A stretch of DNA of 64,000 nucleotides, from assembly GCA_946902875.1 (NCBI GenBank), contig OX336339.1, positions 986,397 to 1,050,396 on the forward strand, in the 5' to 3' direction. Under the pieces are notes generated by a model. The model ran no database searches. It saw only the letters and a list, made by a program, of their open reading frames with translations, and was not told where the DNA came from. Source of the DNA: Nematopogon swammerdamellus (Eukaryota; Arthropoda; Insecta; Lepidoptera; Adelidae). Numbering within the stretch: the first letter of the stretch is position 1; every line of letters begins with the position of its first letter. Shown here in pieces: positions 19,765 through 28,535 of this stretch. Position numbers and translations under genes: made by a program.

Positions 19765-20010
19765 AGTCAGTCAGTCAGCGTGTAAGCGTCCACTGCTGGA
19801 CATAGCCTCTCCAATTTTCCTCCAGTCCCCCCGGCCTTCAGCGGTACGGAACCACTGCTTTCCGCCGACGTACTTGATGTCGTCGTCCCACCTGGCGGGG
19901 GTCTTCCCACACTCCGTTTCCTGTCCACGGCCGCCAGTGCCGATTTCTCGGAGGCGCCGGTATGTCCCAGAAAACACTCTTACATTAGGTATACGACGAT
20001 CAGGGTAAGG
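19765..20010 (-). pseudogene. LINE ORF2 C-terminal fragment (RTE-like)
   Basis: On the minus strand the frame reads ARWDDDIKYVGGKQWFRTAE, then GRGDWRKIGEAMSSSGRLHA and D before a stop. The W-DDI-K--G--W---A--R--W---E-A pattern is the conserved end of RTE/CR1-type LINE ORF2. Relatives are at 43,562 (+) and 48,838 (-). The catalytic domains are missing. Confidence 0.7.
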
Positions 20011-21355
20011 ATGCGCGTATTCCCTTTATGCCGCAGCGTCAACGCCGTCGTAAAATCCATAGCAAAACAGAATATCAGCGTATTCTTCACGAGTGAATGC
20101 AGCCATTACTGCAGGCACAACTCAAAAATAACGAACAATTTAGAACAACAACAAGGAATCAACAACGTGGAATTCGTTTTACTAATTTAGGCGGGAGACA
20201 AAACGGCCGATCCCGAGTAAACGTTTTCTCTGTGTCAGACGTTTCATTTTTCGTTCATTTTGAGCACGGGTCTGATACTTGATATCTGATAAAAAAATGT
20301 AACTTGAGTGCAAGTGTACAACATTTGTACCTTTTCTGAAAGCTTATGAAATGATGAAGTTTTTCCCATAATTTGCATGCCACGTTTCGTTCAATTTTTT
20401 TAGTAATCCTCTTCGATTTAATTACATTTTGTGGTTTTTTTTGCATAACCTGTGATTTATGACCTTTTATTTCTGAGATTACGGACGTTTTCAGCACACA
20501 TATTTTTTTAAAGCAGTCTCTCATTCGTCAGCTATTAGAAAATAGCTGATTAAGTACCCAGAGTGGAGTAGTTATTTTATAATTATCATTTTTTGGTAAC
20601 AAGACAGAAAATTAAAGAAAAAATTTAAAACTTAAATAACTCAAAAACTATTGATTTTCGACCCATAGTTCATTGGGACAAATTTGTTGCAAATTAGCTC
20701 TAGAATGACTCCTTAGAAGGAATGTATCGAATTACCAAACATCCTGTATAACTGCAGTAATATACATATACATAGACATACGCCTGTAAACACACAAACA
20801 CACATCCTACAGCAAAAGTGTCGTGACGGTCGAAGTCTTACACTTTTTTCGGCCTAGCGTGCGGCAGACAGATAGACAGACGGACGGAGTGACACCGGAC
20901 CAATTCTATAAGGGGGACCCTTATATACCTATATAGTATTATATTATAGTTGTATTACTCTGTGGGATACGGTGCTGGGTAACACAATACCCAATGTTTT
21001 ATTAAGTTGAAGTTCTGTAAACCCTATTTTATGTGTTACTCGTTGGTGTCTCCAAATAAATAAATAAATAAATATCCCAGCATCGCTGCCTACGGAACCC
21101 TAAAAATTGTATAGTGTCATTCTCATTACAGTTCGGAGAAATAAGAGAGAGTTTACATCAAGGTTACATGGTTGTCCGGATAACTAGTCTAGCTTGTCTA
21201 ATATCTAATGCAGGAGACATTAAGTAGTCTAACTGGCCTCATATTGAGCTCTCGTATCTACTTAAATAGCCACTATAGCACTTACTGGAATATGTGGTCT
21301 CGAGGTACTAGGTAAGTAGTAAGTACAGTCAGCGTTAAAAGCTAAGATTATTAAA
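20011..21355. other. No gene seen; retroelement tail debris
   Basis: AT-rich. A (TAAA)n run follows TTGGTGTCTCCAAATAAA near 21,040-21,075 and probably marks a retroelement tail. A GTTCCG-family edge (ACGGAACCCTAAAAATTG) follows at 21,093. No coding feature is supported. Confidence 0.4.
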
Positions 21356-21611
21356 CTGTAGGTCCCTTCCCTTCTTAACTTACTAGGTGGTAGGGTTTAT
21401 CCCGGGGCGGGTTGATACCACCGCACTGAGCGAAACGAAACGAAACGGCTATGTAAATAGTTCGTGTTTTCCGTCCAGTTCAGTGTCGGCGCGAAATGAA
21501 GGGAAGCACTGACATGGTACCAAGTTCACCCGGTGTTATGGGCTGACATCACGGATGTTGTATTGTAGGTGATATAGTAGCCAACTGTGTCAGTTTCCAA
21601 AAAAAAAAAAC
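21356..21611 (+). mobile_element. SINE-A, headless
   Basis: It begins CTGTAGGTCCCTTCCCTTCT and runs through the body and tail (GGTGTTATGGGCTGACATCA) to TCAGTTTCC and poly(A). The tRNA/5S head is missing, and the CGAAA motif is locally expanded three times near 21,430. Confidence 0.8.
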
Positions 21612-21778
21612 AATCTACAGGGTGTTCGGCACATTGACAGACAAAAATGTTTCATGATACCTTTTGTCAGATGTCACGTGGTATCGAGATACGATTTTTT
21701 TTTCATTATTTTTGAAAATTACCAAAATCCCAGCTTTAAACCCTTGTAACTTTTTTGTTTATGATTGTATCAGCACGA

Positions 21779-21837
21779 AATAAAATTAATTGAATTTTAC
21801 GATGTAGGATACATCGTAAAATTCAATTAATTTTATT
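21779..21837. repeat. Perfect hairpin, 28-bp arms, GGA loop
   Basis: AATAAAATTAATTGAATTTT plus ACGATGTA pairs exactly with 21,810-21,837. No terminal signature of a transposon is visible beside it. Confidence 0.9.
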
Positions 21838-21839
21838 CT

Positions 21840-22270
21840 AGAAAAAATATTATTTGTGAAGTTAATTCCATCAAAAGGTTTTATGACCGCCCAAAGTCCC
21901 GACAACGAGTAAAAATGTGACAGAATCTTAATTTCTTAATTCAATTTAAAAAAACTGACAGCAATTGAGTGCTTCATTTTCTTTTACAAAGTTTGCTAGT
22001 TTACGCCCTTTCCAACGGTATACCACATGTCATACAAATAATTCACTATGTGGTCAAAATTAGGCACAGAGACAGAACAGAACGACAACACAGGCACTAA
22101 TCGGTGGTCGCTTCCCGTATTGAGAGCGTTTTCGGGAGCATTTTCAAATTTTGAACATGTCATGCGGGGCACTCTTGCAAATTATTCCTAATTTTGTCCT
22201 TTCTGTTCTGTCTCTCTGGTGTCTATGTAACCCTCCCGAAATTTTTGACATAAATAACGAAGCACCTTAT
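21840..22270. other. No gene seen
   Basis: AT-rich sequence with no supported feature. Confidence 0.4.
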
Positions 22271-22271
22271 A

Positions 22272-22715
22272 TAGGTTGTTAAAACGGCGAGTACATTAAA
22301 TTTCGCCAGCCATGTTTTTCCTAGACAAAAAAGCAAATAAAGTTTTTCTCTAAAGTGTCTAGTTTTCGAAATATGAATTTTTGAAATGTATGTTTTCGTC
22401 TAGTGTAATTTAACGCGTTGTTGCCGCTCGGCACCCTCCGCCTGCCGACCTCCAGTCCTCCAATCACAAAGCTAACCCCCGCCCCTCCCGCCAACACCTC
22501 CGTCCGAGGCACTCACGTCTCACCCGCTCTTCCCCCCTCCACGCCGCCGCCCTGTTGTCATTAGATCATTTTTACACTAAAATAATCAATTAGTTTGTAT
22601 GAAAACTGTAACTTTTTATTAAAGGGAATTCAGAAAAAAGTTATTTGACTATTTTGTTACTCTTGATCCCAATAATCATTTCCATTTAATGTACTCGCCG
22701 TTTTTACACCCTGTA
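22272..22715. mobile_element. TIR repeat with GC-rich core, copy 1 (about 444 bp)
   Basis: The ends are GTTAAAACGGCGAGTACATT plus AAAT and, inverted, ACAGGGTGTAAAAACGGCGA then GTACATTAAAT. TA stands near both ends. The centre is a GC-rich stretch (CCTCCGCCTGCCGACCTCC) unlike the AT-rich flanks. A second copy lies in the opposite orientation at 29,651-30,105. The minus strand of this copy and the plus strand of the other both keep a frame of about 63 codons open. Confidence 0.7.
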
Positions 22716-22759
22716 TACGAGTTTAGCTCACTGAAAGTAATTTATTTATTTATTTTATT

Positions 22760-22900
22760 AATAGGATTAAATAAAATATAAAAACTCAGAGCTGCGCGGG
22801 AATTTACTTAGCGGTCCCCCGACTCCTTTAAGTAAGTAAACGGATATTATTTTTGAATTTTTAAAGGGTCGGCGGTTTTTTTTTGCTACTTCCTACTTAT
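22760..22900 (+). repeat. CCCCCGACTCC repeat fragment
   Basis: AACTCAGAGCTGCGCGGGAA, then TTAGCGGTCCCCCGACTCCT, then TAAGTAAGTAAACGGA. The same block forms fold-backs at 26,985-27,400 and 46,325-46,545. Confidence 0.55.
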
Positions 22901-23045
22901 GTACAATTTATTAATCTAAGTACTCTCAAACGTCAAAAAGGTTGACTGTTGGAAATCTCTATAAGGGATAAGTCCGCATTTGCACCTCGTGTAGATATTC
23001 TAAATGTGCTTATTACTGGGTCAAATGTTTCTTTTTTCTTCTTTT

Positions 23046-23340
23046 TTTTATGGAAACTGACACGGTTGGCTACATGACCTACAACATCCGTGATGCCAGC
23101 CCATAACACCGGGTGAACTTGGTGCCACGTCAGCGCTTCCCTTCGGTTGTGCCGGCTACACTGAACTGGGCGGAAAAAACAAACTATTTACATAGCCGTT
23201 TCGAACTACCTTTCATTCAGTGCGGTGGTACCAACCCGGGCGGGTCAAACCCTACCACCTAGTAATATAAGAAGGAAGAAGCCCTTAGTCGCCTTTTACG
23301 ACATACACGGGGATAGATGCAGTGGGGCTATTCTTTTACC
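23046..23340 (-). mobile_element. SINE-A body joined to the family C module
   Basis: From poly(A) (T run near 23,045) through GGAAACTGACACGGTTGGCT and the body to CTACCACCTAGTAATA. Then TCGCCTTTTACGACATACAC and ACCGGCCCCACACGGTAC take the place of the tRNA/5S head. Confidence 0.75.
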
Positions 23341-23341
23341 G

Positions 23342-23710
23342 GCCCCACACGGTACAATGAAGGAATAAAGTATTCTCTATCTATCGAGTTAGTTATATCT
23401 GCGTCGATTTTTCTGACCGTACATCAAACTAAGCAGAACTTACGAACGATAAGATTTTTATGTCCAAAAGAAACTTTCTCTCATGAATTTTATAAACGTT
23501 TCTTCCACAATTGTATTGATCTTACGTACGACTATATTCGGCGTACTGGCGTGATGGCATAAAACATGAGTTGATGATATAAAATGATAGCATGACGGCG
23601 AACTAATGATAGGTTGACTGTGTTACTGATACATGTACACTATAGTTGACAGCTTCACCACTAATGGTGAAAATTGCTATATGAAATTAGCTGCCACGTA
23701 CTACAGACAT
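23342..23710. other. No gene seen
   Basis: An 81-codon frame at 23,317-23,562 has no recognisable motif and begins in repeat sequence. I do not support it. Confidence 0.35.
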
Positions 23711-23711
23711 A

Positions 23712-24218
23712 GTGCGACAAGGCTTGAAATGAACGTGGATGACGTTTGTGCGAGGGCGCTGCTGCAGCATTAGGGTTGTACATTTTGAAAATTTCCTTAC
23801 ACTAGGGGAAAATATCGCTGCAAAAGAAAATTTATGTATAGTACCTATAAGGTAGGTAGGTACTTACTTATTTTTTCATTTTATGTATTGAATTTTAGAA
23901 AGACTTGCTCACTAATAAAATAACAGATATACTTCGATTTCTGCTAACAACATCACAGACTAAGGCCCACTTGCACCAACACAAATTTAATATATAAACC
24001 AGTTTAACTCGTTAAGCTAGCACCCGTTGACTGTAGGAACCGCGTTTAAATCCATAACTCGCTACTTAACTTTAAACTCGTGTTGGTGCAAGTGGGCCTA
24101 AGAAGAGATACTAACTTACGCGTGAACGGGTGAAACGCGAGACGGTCATCTGGCAACACTGTGGCGGCGTTAGTTCCGCTGTCAGCCACGTTCATTACAA
24201 TCCTTGTCGCACTGTAGT
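23712..24218. mobile_element. TIR transposon remnant holding a MITE
   Basis: The left end TAGTGCGACAAGGCTTGAAA, then TGAACGTGG, is matched by the right end in reverse (ACAGTGCGACAAGGATTGTA, then ATGAACGTGG). The middle contains Harb-M copy 3. The superfamily is not certain and no transposase is visible. Confidence 0.6.
23964..24098. mobile_element. Harbinger-like MITE (Harb-M copy 3)
   Basis: GGCCCACTTGCACCAACAC ends with TAA on both sides (23,961-23,963 and 24,099-24,101). This is the clearest 3-bp target duplication of the family in the window. Confidence 0.8.
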
Positions 24219-24220
24219 CC

Positions 24221-24538
24221 GCCTCGGTAGTGGTGCGGTCGGTCGACTTTCGATCGGCTCATAAGCACACCTGGGTGCGGACTCGACCGTTGGAGGCTCA
24301 TCGTGGTTCGGATTCCACCGAGGATTCCACGTAAAACGGGCTTGTCTCCACGGATCCCGGGATCAGCCCCCTTCCATTCTTACCTTACTAGGTGGTAGGG
24401 CTTATCCCGTCAGGGTTGATACCACTGCACTGAATGAAAGGTCGGTTGAAACGGCTATGTAAATAATTCTTGTTTTCCGTCCAGTTCAGTGGAAAGCACT
24501 GGCATGGCACCTAGTTCACCAAGGTGTTATGGGTGTTC
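24221..24538 (+). mobile_element. SINE-A, diverged and internally deleted
   Basis: The head CCTCGGTAGTGGTGCGGTCG lacks part of the A box, and the 5S-like segment is shortened (GGGTGCGGACTCGACCGTTG). The B-box-like GGTTCGGATTCC is intact, followed by a short local repeat (CCGAGGATTCCACG). The body is present with a gap in the tail and no poly(A). Confidence 0.75.
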
Positions 24539-24569
24539 GATCTGAAATGAGCAACGTTGGCATAATTGT

Positions 24570-24968
24570 CAGCCTCGATAGCTCAGTGGTGCAGACAGTC
24601 AACTGTCGCTATTGAATGTTAAGCAACGCTGGGTGCGGTCAGTACTTGGATGGGTGACCGCTGACCGTTGGAGGCTGACCGAGGTTCGGATTCCTCGTAA
24701 AAACTGTAGGTCCCTTCCCTCCTAATCTTACTTGGTGGTAGGGTTTAACCCGCCCGCTCGGTACCACCGCACTGAATGAAACGTCGGTCAAAACGGCTAT
24801 GTAAATAGTTTGTGTTTTCCGACCAGTTCAGTGTAGCCGGCACGATCAAAGGGGGAAGCACTGACATGGCACCTAGTTCACCCGGTGTTATGGGCTGACA
24901 TCACGGACGTTGTAGGTGATGTAGCCAACCGTGTCAGTTTCCATAAAAAAAAAAAAAAAAAAAAAAAA
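24570..24968 (+). mobile_element. SINE-A, full length (reference copy), about 399 bp
   Basis: The order is clear: TCAGCCTCGATAGCTCAGTG with a tRNA-type A box (24,579-24,589); a 5S rRNA-like segment at 24,618-24,660 with TTAAGCAACGCTGGG and GGTCAGTACTTGGATGGGTG; a tRNA-type B box GGTTCGGATTCC (24,683-24,694); the shared SINE body from CTGTAGGTCCCTTCCC; a tail GGTGTTATGGGCTGACATCA; TCAGTTTCCAT and poly(A) (about 24,944-24,968). A SINE has no protein and depends on LINE enzymes. Which LINE it uses is not visible here. Confidence 0.9.
24618..24660 (+). promoter_or_regulatory. 5S rRNA-like internal promoter within SINE-A
   Basis: TTAAGCAACGCTGGGTGCGG then TCAGTACTTGGATGGGTGAC matches the part of eukaryotic 5S rRNA that includes box A, the intermediate element and box C (TFIIIA/TFIIIC site). 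It lies between the tRNA-type A and B boxes. Identity is judged from memory of 5S rRNA; function is inferred. Confidence 0.7.
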
Positions 24969-25194
24969 TTGTTTTTTTACCAAAAAAAATCATGATACCC
25001 ATCGTACATGTATTTTGATAGTGAAAAACTCGAAATATGTTTTTTTTATGAATAGCGCGACATGTGGCATCGTTTCACCTACAAGTCGATGTCTAACGAT
25101 GCCCATGGACATTCTGTGATGCACGGGGATCGCGAATGCCATGCCGGCCTGACAGGAGCCTTTTTACACCCCTTTTGAAGAACCCCATATATGG

Positions 25195-25646
25195 TGATGG
25201 CAATTTTAAGGTTCCGTGTACGACACGGACATCGGCCAATTACGTGGTGGTACGGACTCGCACTTGGCCATTTTATTTTTAGGGTTCCGTATCCTTCGTA
25301 CGGGACCCTATTACTAAGCCTACGCCGTCTGTCTGTCTGTCTGTGTGTCTGTTTGTCCGTCTGTCTGTCCGTCTGTCTGTCCGAGGGCTGTATCACTTGA
25401 ATCGTAATAGTTAGCCCGTTCAAATTTTCACAGAATATGTGTTATTTGGCCTATATACAAATAATAAAAATAAGAAAAAGTAGAAAATTCACGGGGTCCC
25501 CATACAAGAAACTGAAAAGTGTATGCGCGCCATTAAACGAAGAGTATGAAGCATTTTAACTAATCCATAGATGGCGTGAGTGGCGATGACCATGACATGG
25601 CGATACGGAACCCTCGTTGTGCGAGTTCGACTCGCACTTGGCCGGT
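25195..25646 (+). repeat. GTTCCG-family interspersed repeat, complete copy
   Basis: A truncated edge (25,195-25,270) is followed by a full copy from AGGGTTCCGTATCCTTCGTA: CCTATTACTAAGCCTACGCC, a (GTCT)n run, CTGTATCACTTGAATCGTAA, TTCAAATTTTCACAGAATAT, CGTGAGTGGCGATGACCATG, ATACGGAACCCT and the terminal hairpin GCGAGTTCGACTCGC plus ACTTGGCCGG. It has no frame of its own. The transposition mechanism is unknown to me. Confidence 0.7.
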
Positions 25647-25754
25647 TTTTTATTAGAATCACCCCTTAAATTTATGATATTGCTAAATCAGCTGATATTT
25701 TCGAAAAACAACAAAATGTTGTTTTCCAGTTTGTATTTGCATATTACCTACATA

Positions 25755-26110
25755 CATAGCGTCACGCCTGTTTCCCGGTGGGGTAGGCAGAGACAACGGA
25801 TCTCCACGTGCCACGATCCTGACACACCTCCGCCGCCTCTTCCACTCCCATAATGTTCTTCATGCATGCTCGTCGTACTACGCACTTGACCCTTTTTGAG
25901 TACATGCCCGATCTGGTCCACATACGTGCGTCTAGGGCGACCCTTCCCGAATCTTCCACTCACATTTGCTTCATAAATTTCTTTCGTTAGTCTCCTATCA
26001 TCCATTCTTCCAACATGACCGAACCACCGAAGCATTCCTTTCTCAATTCTTGTCACTATATCTTCTTTCAGCCCACAGCGCTCTCGCACTACACTACTTC
26101 TCAATCTACG
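25755..26110 (-). pseudogene. LINE ORF2 C-terminal fragment (RTE-like), frameshifted
   Basis: On minus: [39 protein letters not shown] and [20 protein letters not shown], then in another frame [20 protein letters not shown] and [17 protein letters not shown]. The W-GH--R--D-R--K-I motif is typical of the end of RTE-type ORF2. One frameshift near 25,880-25,900 breaks it. Confidence 0.75.
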
Positions 26111-26378
26111 TATCTTTCTTTTTAACAGACTTCAAAAAAGGAGGAGGTACTCAATTCGACTGTTTTTTTTTATGTTTGTCCCCTCATAACTTTCGACTGG
26201 GTGAACCGATTTTGATAATTCTTTTTTTATTTGAAAGCTGGTGCTTCCCATGTGGTCCCATTTTAATTTAGTCAAGATCGGATTGGAAAGCGAGGCGGAA
26301 TTGCGAGGCCGAAGGCCGAGCGATTCCGCCGAGTACATTAAAATAGCAAAAAATTACTAAAAAAAACTGTGAAATAAA

Positions 26379-26561
26379 AAACTATTTAAAAAAATATAAA
26401 AACCGCCTTCAAAATTGTATGAAATAAAAAAAAATCTAACCCTAGAGTTGAAGGCGGTGCTAAAGCAAGCAAAAATAACTGACCGCCTTCAACTCTAGGG
26501 TTCTTTTTTTTTTATTTCATACATTTTTGAAGGCGGTTTTTATATTTTTTTAAATAGTTTT
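26379..26561. repeat. Fold-back with arms of about 75 bp, AAACCGCCTTC type
   Basis: ACTATTTAAAAAAATATAAA, AACCGCCTTCAAAA, then AACCCTAGAGTTGAAGGCGG recur as reverse complement on the right. The short loop is near 26,460-26,482. Arms are nearly identical, with small length changes in A/T runs. Confidence 0.8.
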
Positions 26562-26984
26562 CTTTTCTTTCTTTATATGTCTCATTTTGCGTGTTAGGAA
26601 TACCCACTGTGTAGGGCTACCCCAGTTTTCACAAGAAATTTGGACAACGCATGTTTTACGCGAGCAAAACGTTTAACCAAACGAAGGTTTCTTTGAGTAG
26701 TTAAACAATTTGTTTTATGTGCCATAAACCGTCACGGTCATTGAATATTGGAGGTCCAACATAAATCAAATATACTCACACCTTATTTTTAAGGGTCCGC
26801 AGCTGGCAGGGAGCCTTATAACATCTGTCACGTGTCTGTCTGTGCGTTCGTGCGACTGTCACAGTCGGTAGCTCATAAACGGTTCAAGCTACTTTTTGAA
26901 AATTAGAATATTTATAGTTTACCGGGAAATAACAAAAATGTATACGTATGTGAGTTATGCCAGGAGTCCGCAACATTAATTAAT
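26562..26984. other. No gene seen
   Basis: A retroelement-like hairpin tail type (CACGTGTCTGTCTGTGCG) lies near 26,830. Nothing coding is visible. Confidence 0.35.
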
Positions 26985-27400
26985 AGGGGCTGCTTTAAAA
27001 TAAGAAAACCACCGATCCTTAAAAAGTCAAAAATAATTTCAGCTTACTTACTTAGGAGTGGGGGACCGCCGTAAATTCCCGCGCAGCTCTGAGTTTTTAT
27101 ATCTTAGCGATCTAAGGCCCACTTGCACCAACACGAATTTAAGATATAAACCAGTTAACTCGTTAAGCTAGCACCCGTTGACTGTGGGAACCGCGTTTAA
27201 ATCCATAACTCGCTACTTAACTCTAAACTCGTGTTGGTGCAAGTGGGCCTTAGTTTTTAGCGGTCCCCCGACTCTTTTAAGTAAGTAAACTAAAATCATT
27301 TCTGACTTTTTAAGCGTCGGGGTTTTTAAAATTTGTAATTTAACTTTTATTACGAGCTTTTTAAAAAAAAAAGCGCAGGCCCACCTTATATGATATTATT
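26985..27400. repeat. CCCCCGAC fold-back split by a MITE
   Basis: AAACCACCGATCCTTAAAAA, then ACTTAGGAGTGGGGGACCGC, pairs with GCGGTCCCCCGACTCTTTTA, then TTTTTAAGCGTCGGGG. Harb-M copy 4 lies inside the centre at 27,116-27,249. Confidence 0.6.
27116..27249. mobile_element. Harbinger-like MITE (Harb-M copy 4)
   Basis: Ends GGCCCACTTGCACCAACAC, flanked by TAA on the left and TTA on the right. The body is nearly identical to copy 3. Confidence 0.75.
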
Positions 27401-27420
27401 TTTTATTACTTAATTACTTG

Positions 27421-27595
27421 ATTTTTTTTTATGGAAACTGACACGGTTGGCTACATCACCTACAACATCCGTGATGTCAGCCCATAACACCGGGTGACCT
27501 TGGTGCCACGTCAGTGCTTCCCTTCGTTCGTGCCGGCTACAGTGAACTGGACGGAAAACATAAACTCATTCAGTGCGGTGGTACCAACCCATTAA
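27421..27595 (-). mobile_element. SINE-A 3' part
   Basis: The T run and GGAAACTGACACGGTTGGCT begin the element. It stops within the body after GTGCGGTGGTACCAACCC, with an internal deletion near 27,565. Confidence 0.75.
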
Positions 27596-27644
27596 TTAGT
27601 GTTGGATTAATTTATTACAAACATAGCTAAGAACCATTCCAATT

Positions 27645-27795
27645 ATCCGAGCTTTCTAATAAAAAAAACCACATCCAAATCGGTCCATTTGTCTGGGTGC
27701 TACGATGCCACAGACAGACACACCCTTACACACATACATACACCACACGTTAAACTTATTACACCCCTCCGTTTGCGTCCGGTTCGGGGGGTTTA
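27645..27795 (+). repeat. AAACCACATCCAAATCGGTC repeat
   Basis: It shares AAATCGGTCCAT, CTACGATGCCACAGACAGAC and TTACACCCCTCC with the insert at 16,588-16,771. Here the dinucleotide run is short. Confidence 0.55.
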
Positions 27796-27867
27796 AAATA
27801 TCTTCCTACGGAACCCTTATAAATGGGAACCAGCCTAATAGTGCATTTACCTTATATTATTAAGTTT

Positions 27868-28255
27868 TTTTTTTTTATGGAAACTGACACGGTTGGCTAC
27901 ATCACCTACAACGTCCGTGATGTCAGCCCATAACACCGGGTGAATTAGGTGCCATGTCAGTGCTTCCCCCTTTAATCGTGCCGGCTACACTGAACTGGTC
28001 GGAAAACACAAACTATATACATAGCCGTTTAGACCGACGTTTCATTCAGTGCGGTGGTACCAACCCGGGCGGGTTAAACCCTACCACCAAGTAAGATTAG
28101 GAGGGAAGGGACCTACAGTTTTTACGAGGAATCCGAACCTCGGTCAGCCTCCAACGGTCAGCGGTCACCCATCTAAGCACTGACCGCACCCAGCGTTGCT
28201 TAACATTCAATAGCGACAGTTGACTGTCTGCACCACTGAGCTATCGGGGCTGACA
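27868..28255 (-). mobile_element. SINE-A, full length, just upstream of the lipase gene
   Basis: The head (28,255 inward) has TCAGCCCCGATAGCTCAGTG, GTTAAGCAACGCTGGGTGCG and CGAGGTTCGGATTCCTCGTA. Poly(A) lies at about 27,868-27,878. It is the closest relative of the copy at 24,570. It ends 177 bp before the lipase start codon, so its pol III promoter points away from the gene. Confidence 0.85.
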
Positions 28256-28432
28256 AAGTCTTATTGATGCCATTAAGTATTTATACCATTTTCCCCGTCA
28301 CATTATAATATGCACTCACGTCATTCATCATAATTTTCCAAACAAGCCGAGCGCGGAACGTTCGGACGTCATCACAATAATTTTCGTGATCATTCGTGTA
28401 AGAACACTGAAGGAAACACATCGTGAATGAAC
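28256..28432 (+). promoter_or_regulatory. Presumed lipase promoter and 5' UTR
   Basis: This is the only unique sequence between the SINE and the start codon. A TATA-like TATTTATACC lies near 28,280 and an ATCATTCGTG initiator-like site near 28,389. The transcription start cannot be fixed from sequence. The context before ATG is GAATGAACATG. Confidence 0.35.
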
Positions 28433-28535
28433 ATGTTTCTGAAATGTGCATTAGTTCTTCTTACTCTCGCGATATTTACACGCGCAGATATGGAAATTAT
28501 TCTTCAATTAAATGAGACTTACACTACTAGTGACG
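28433..28535 (+). CDS. Lipase exon 1 (signal peptide)
   Basis: Codons 1-34 plus one base. Start chosen because it is the first ATG giving a signal peptide in frame with exon 2. The donor is GACG then GTATAC. After the hydrophobic core the mature chain begins around Asp19. Confidence 0.85.

Noticed and set aside
24618..24660. 5S rRNA gene
   Set aside because: Only the internal-promoter segment of about 43 nt is present, always inside SINE-A.
24579..24694. tRNA genes at SINE heads
   Set aside because: The A and B boxes are too far apart or the arms do not form a full cloverleaf, and each is followed by a SINE body and poly(A).
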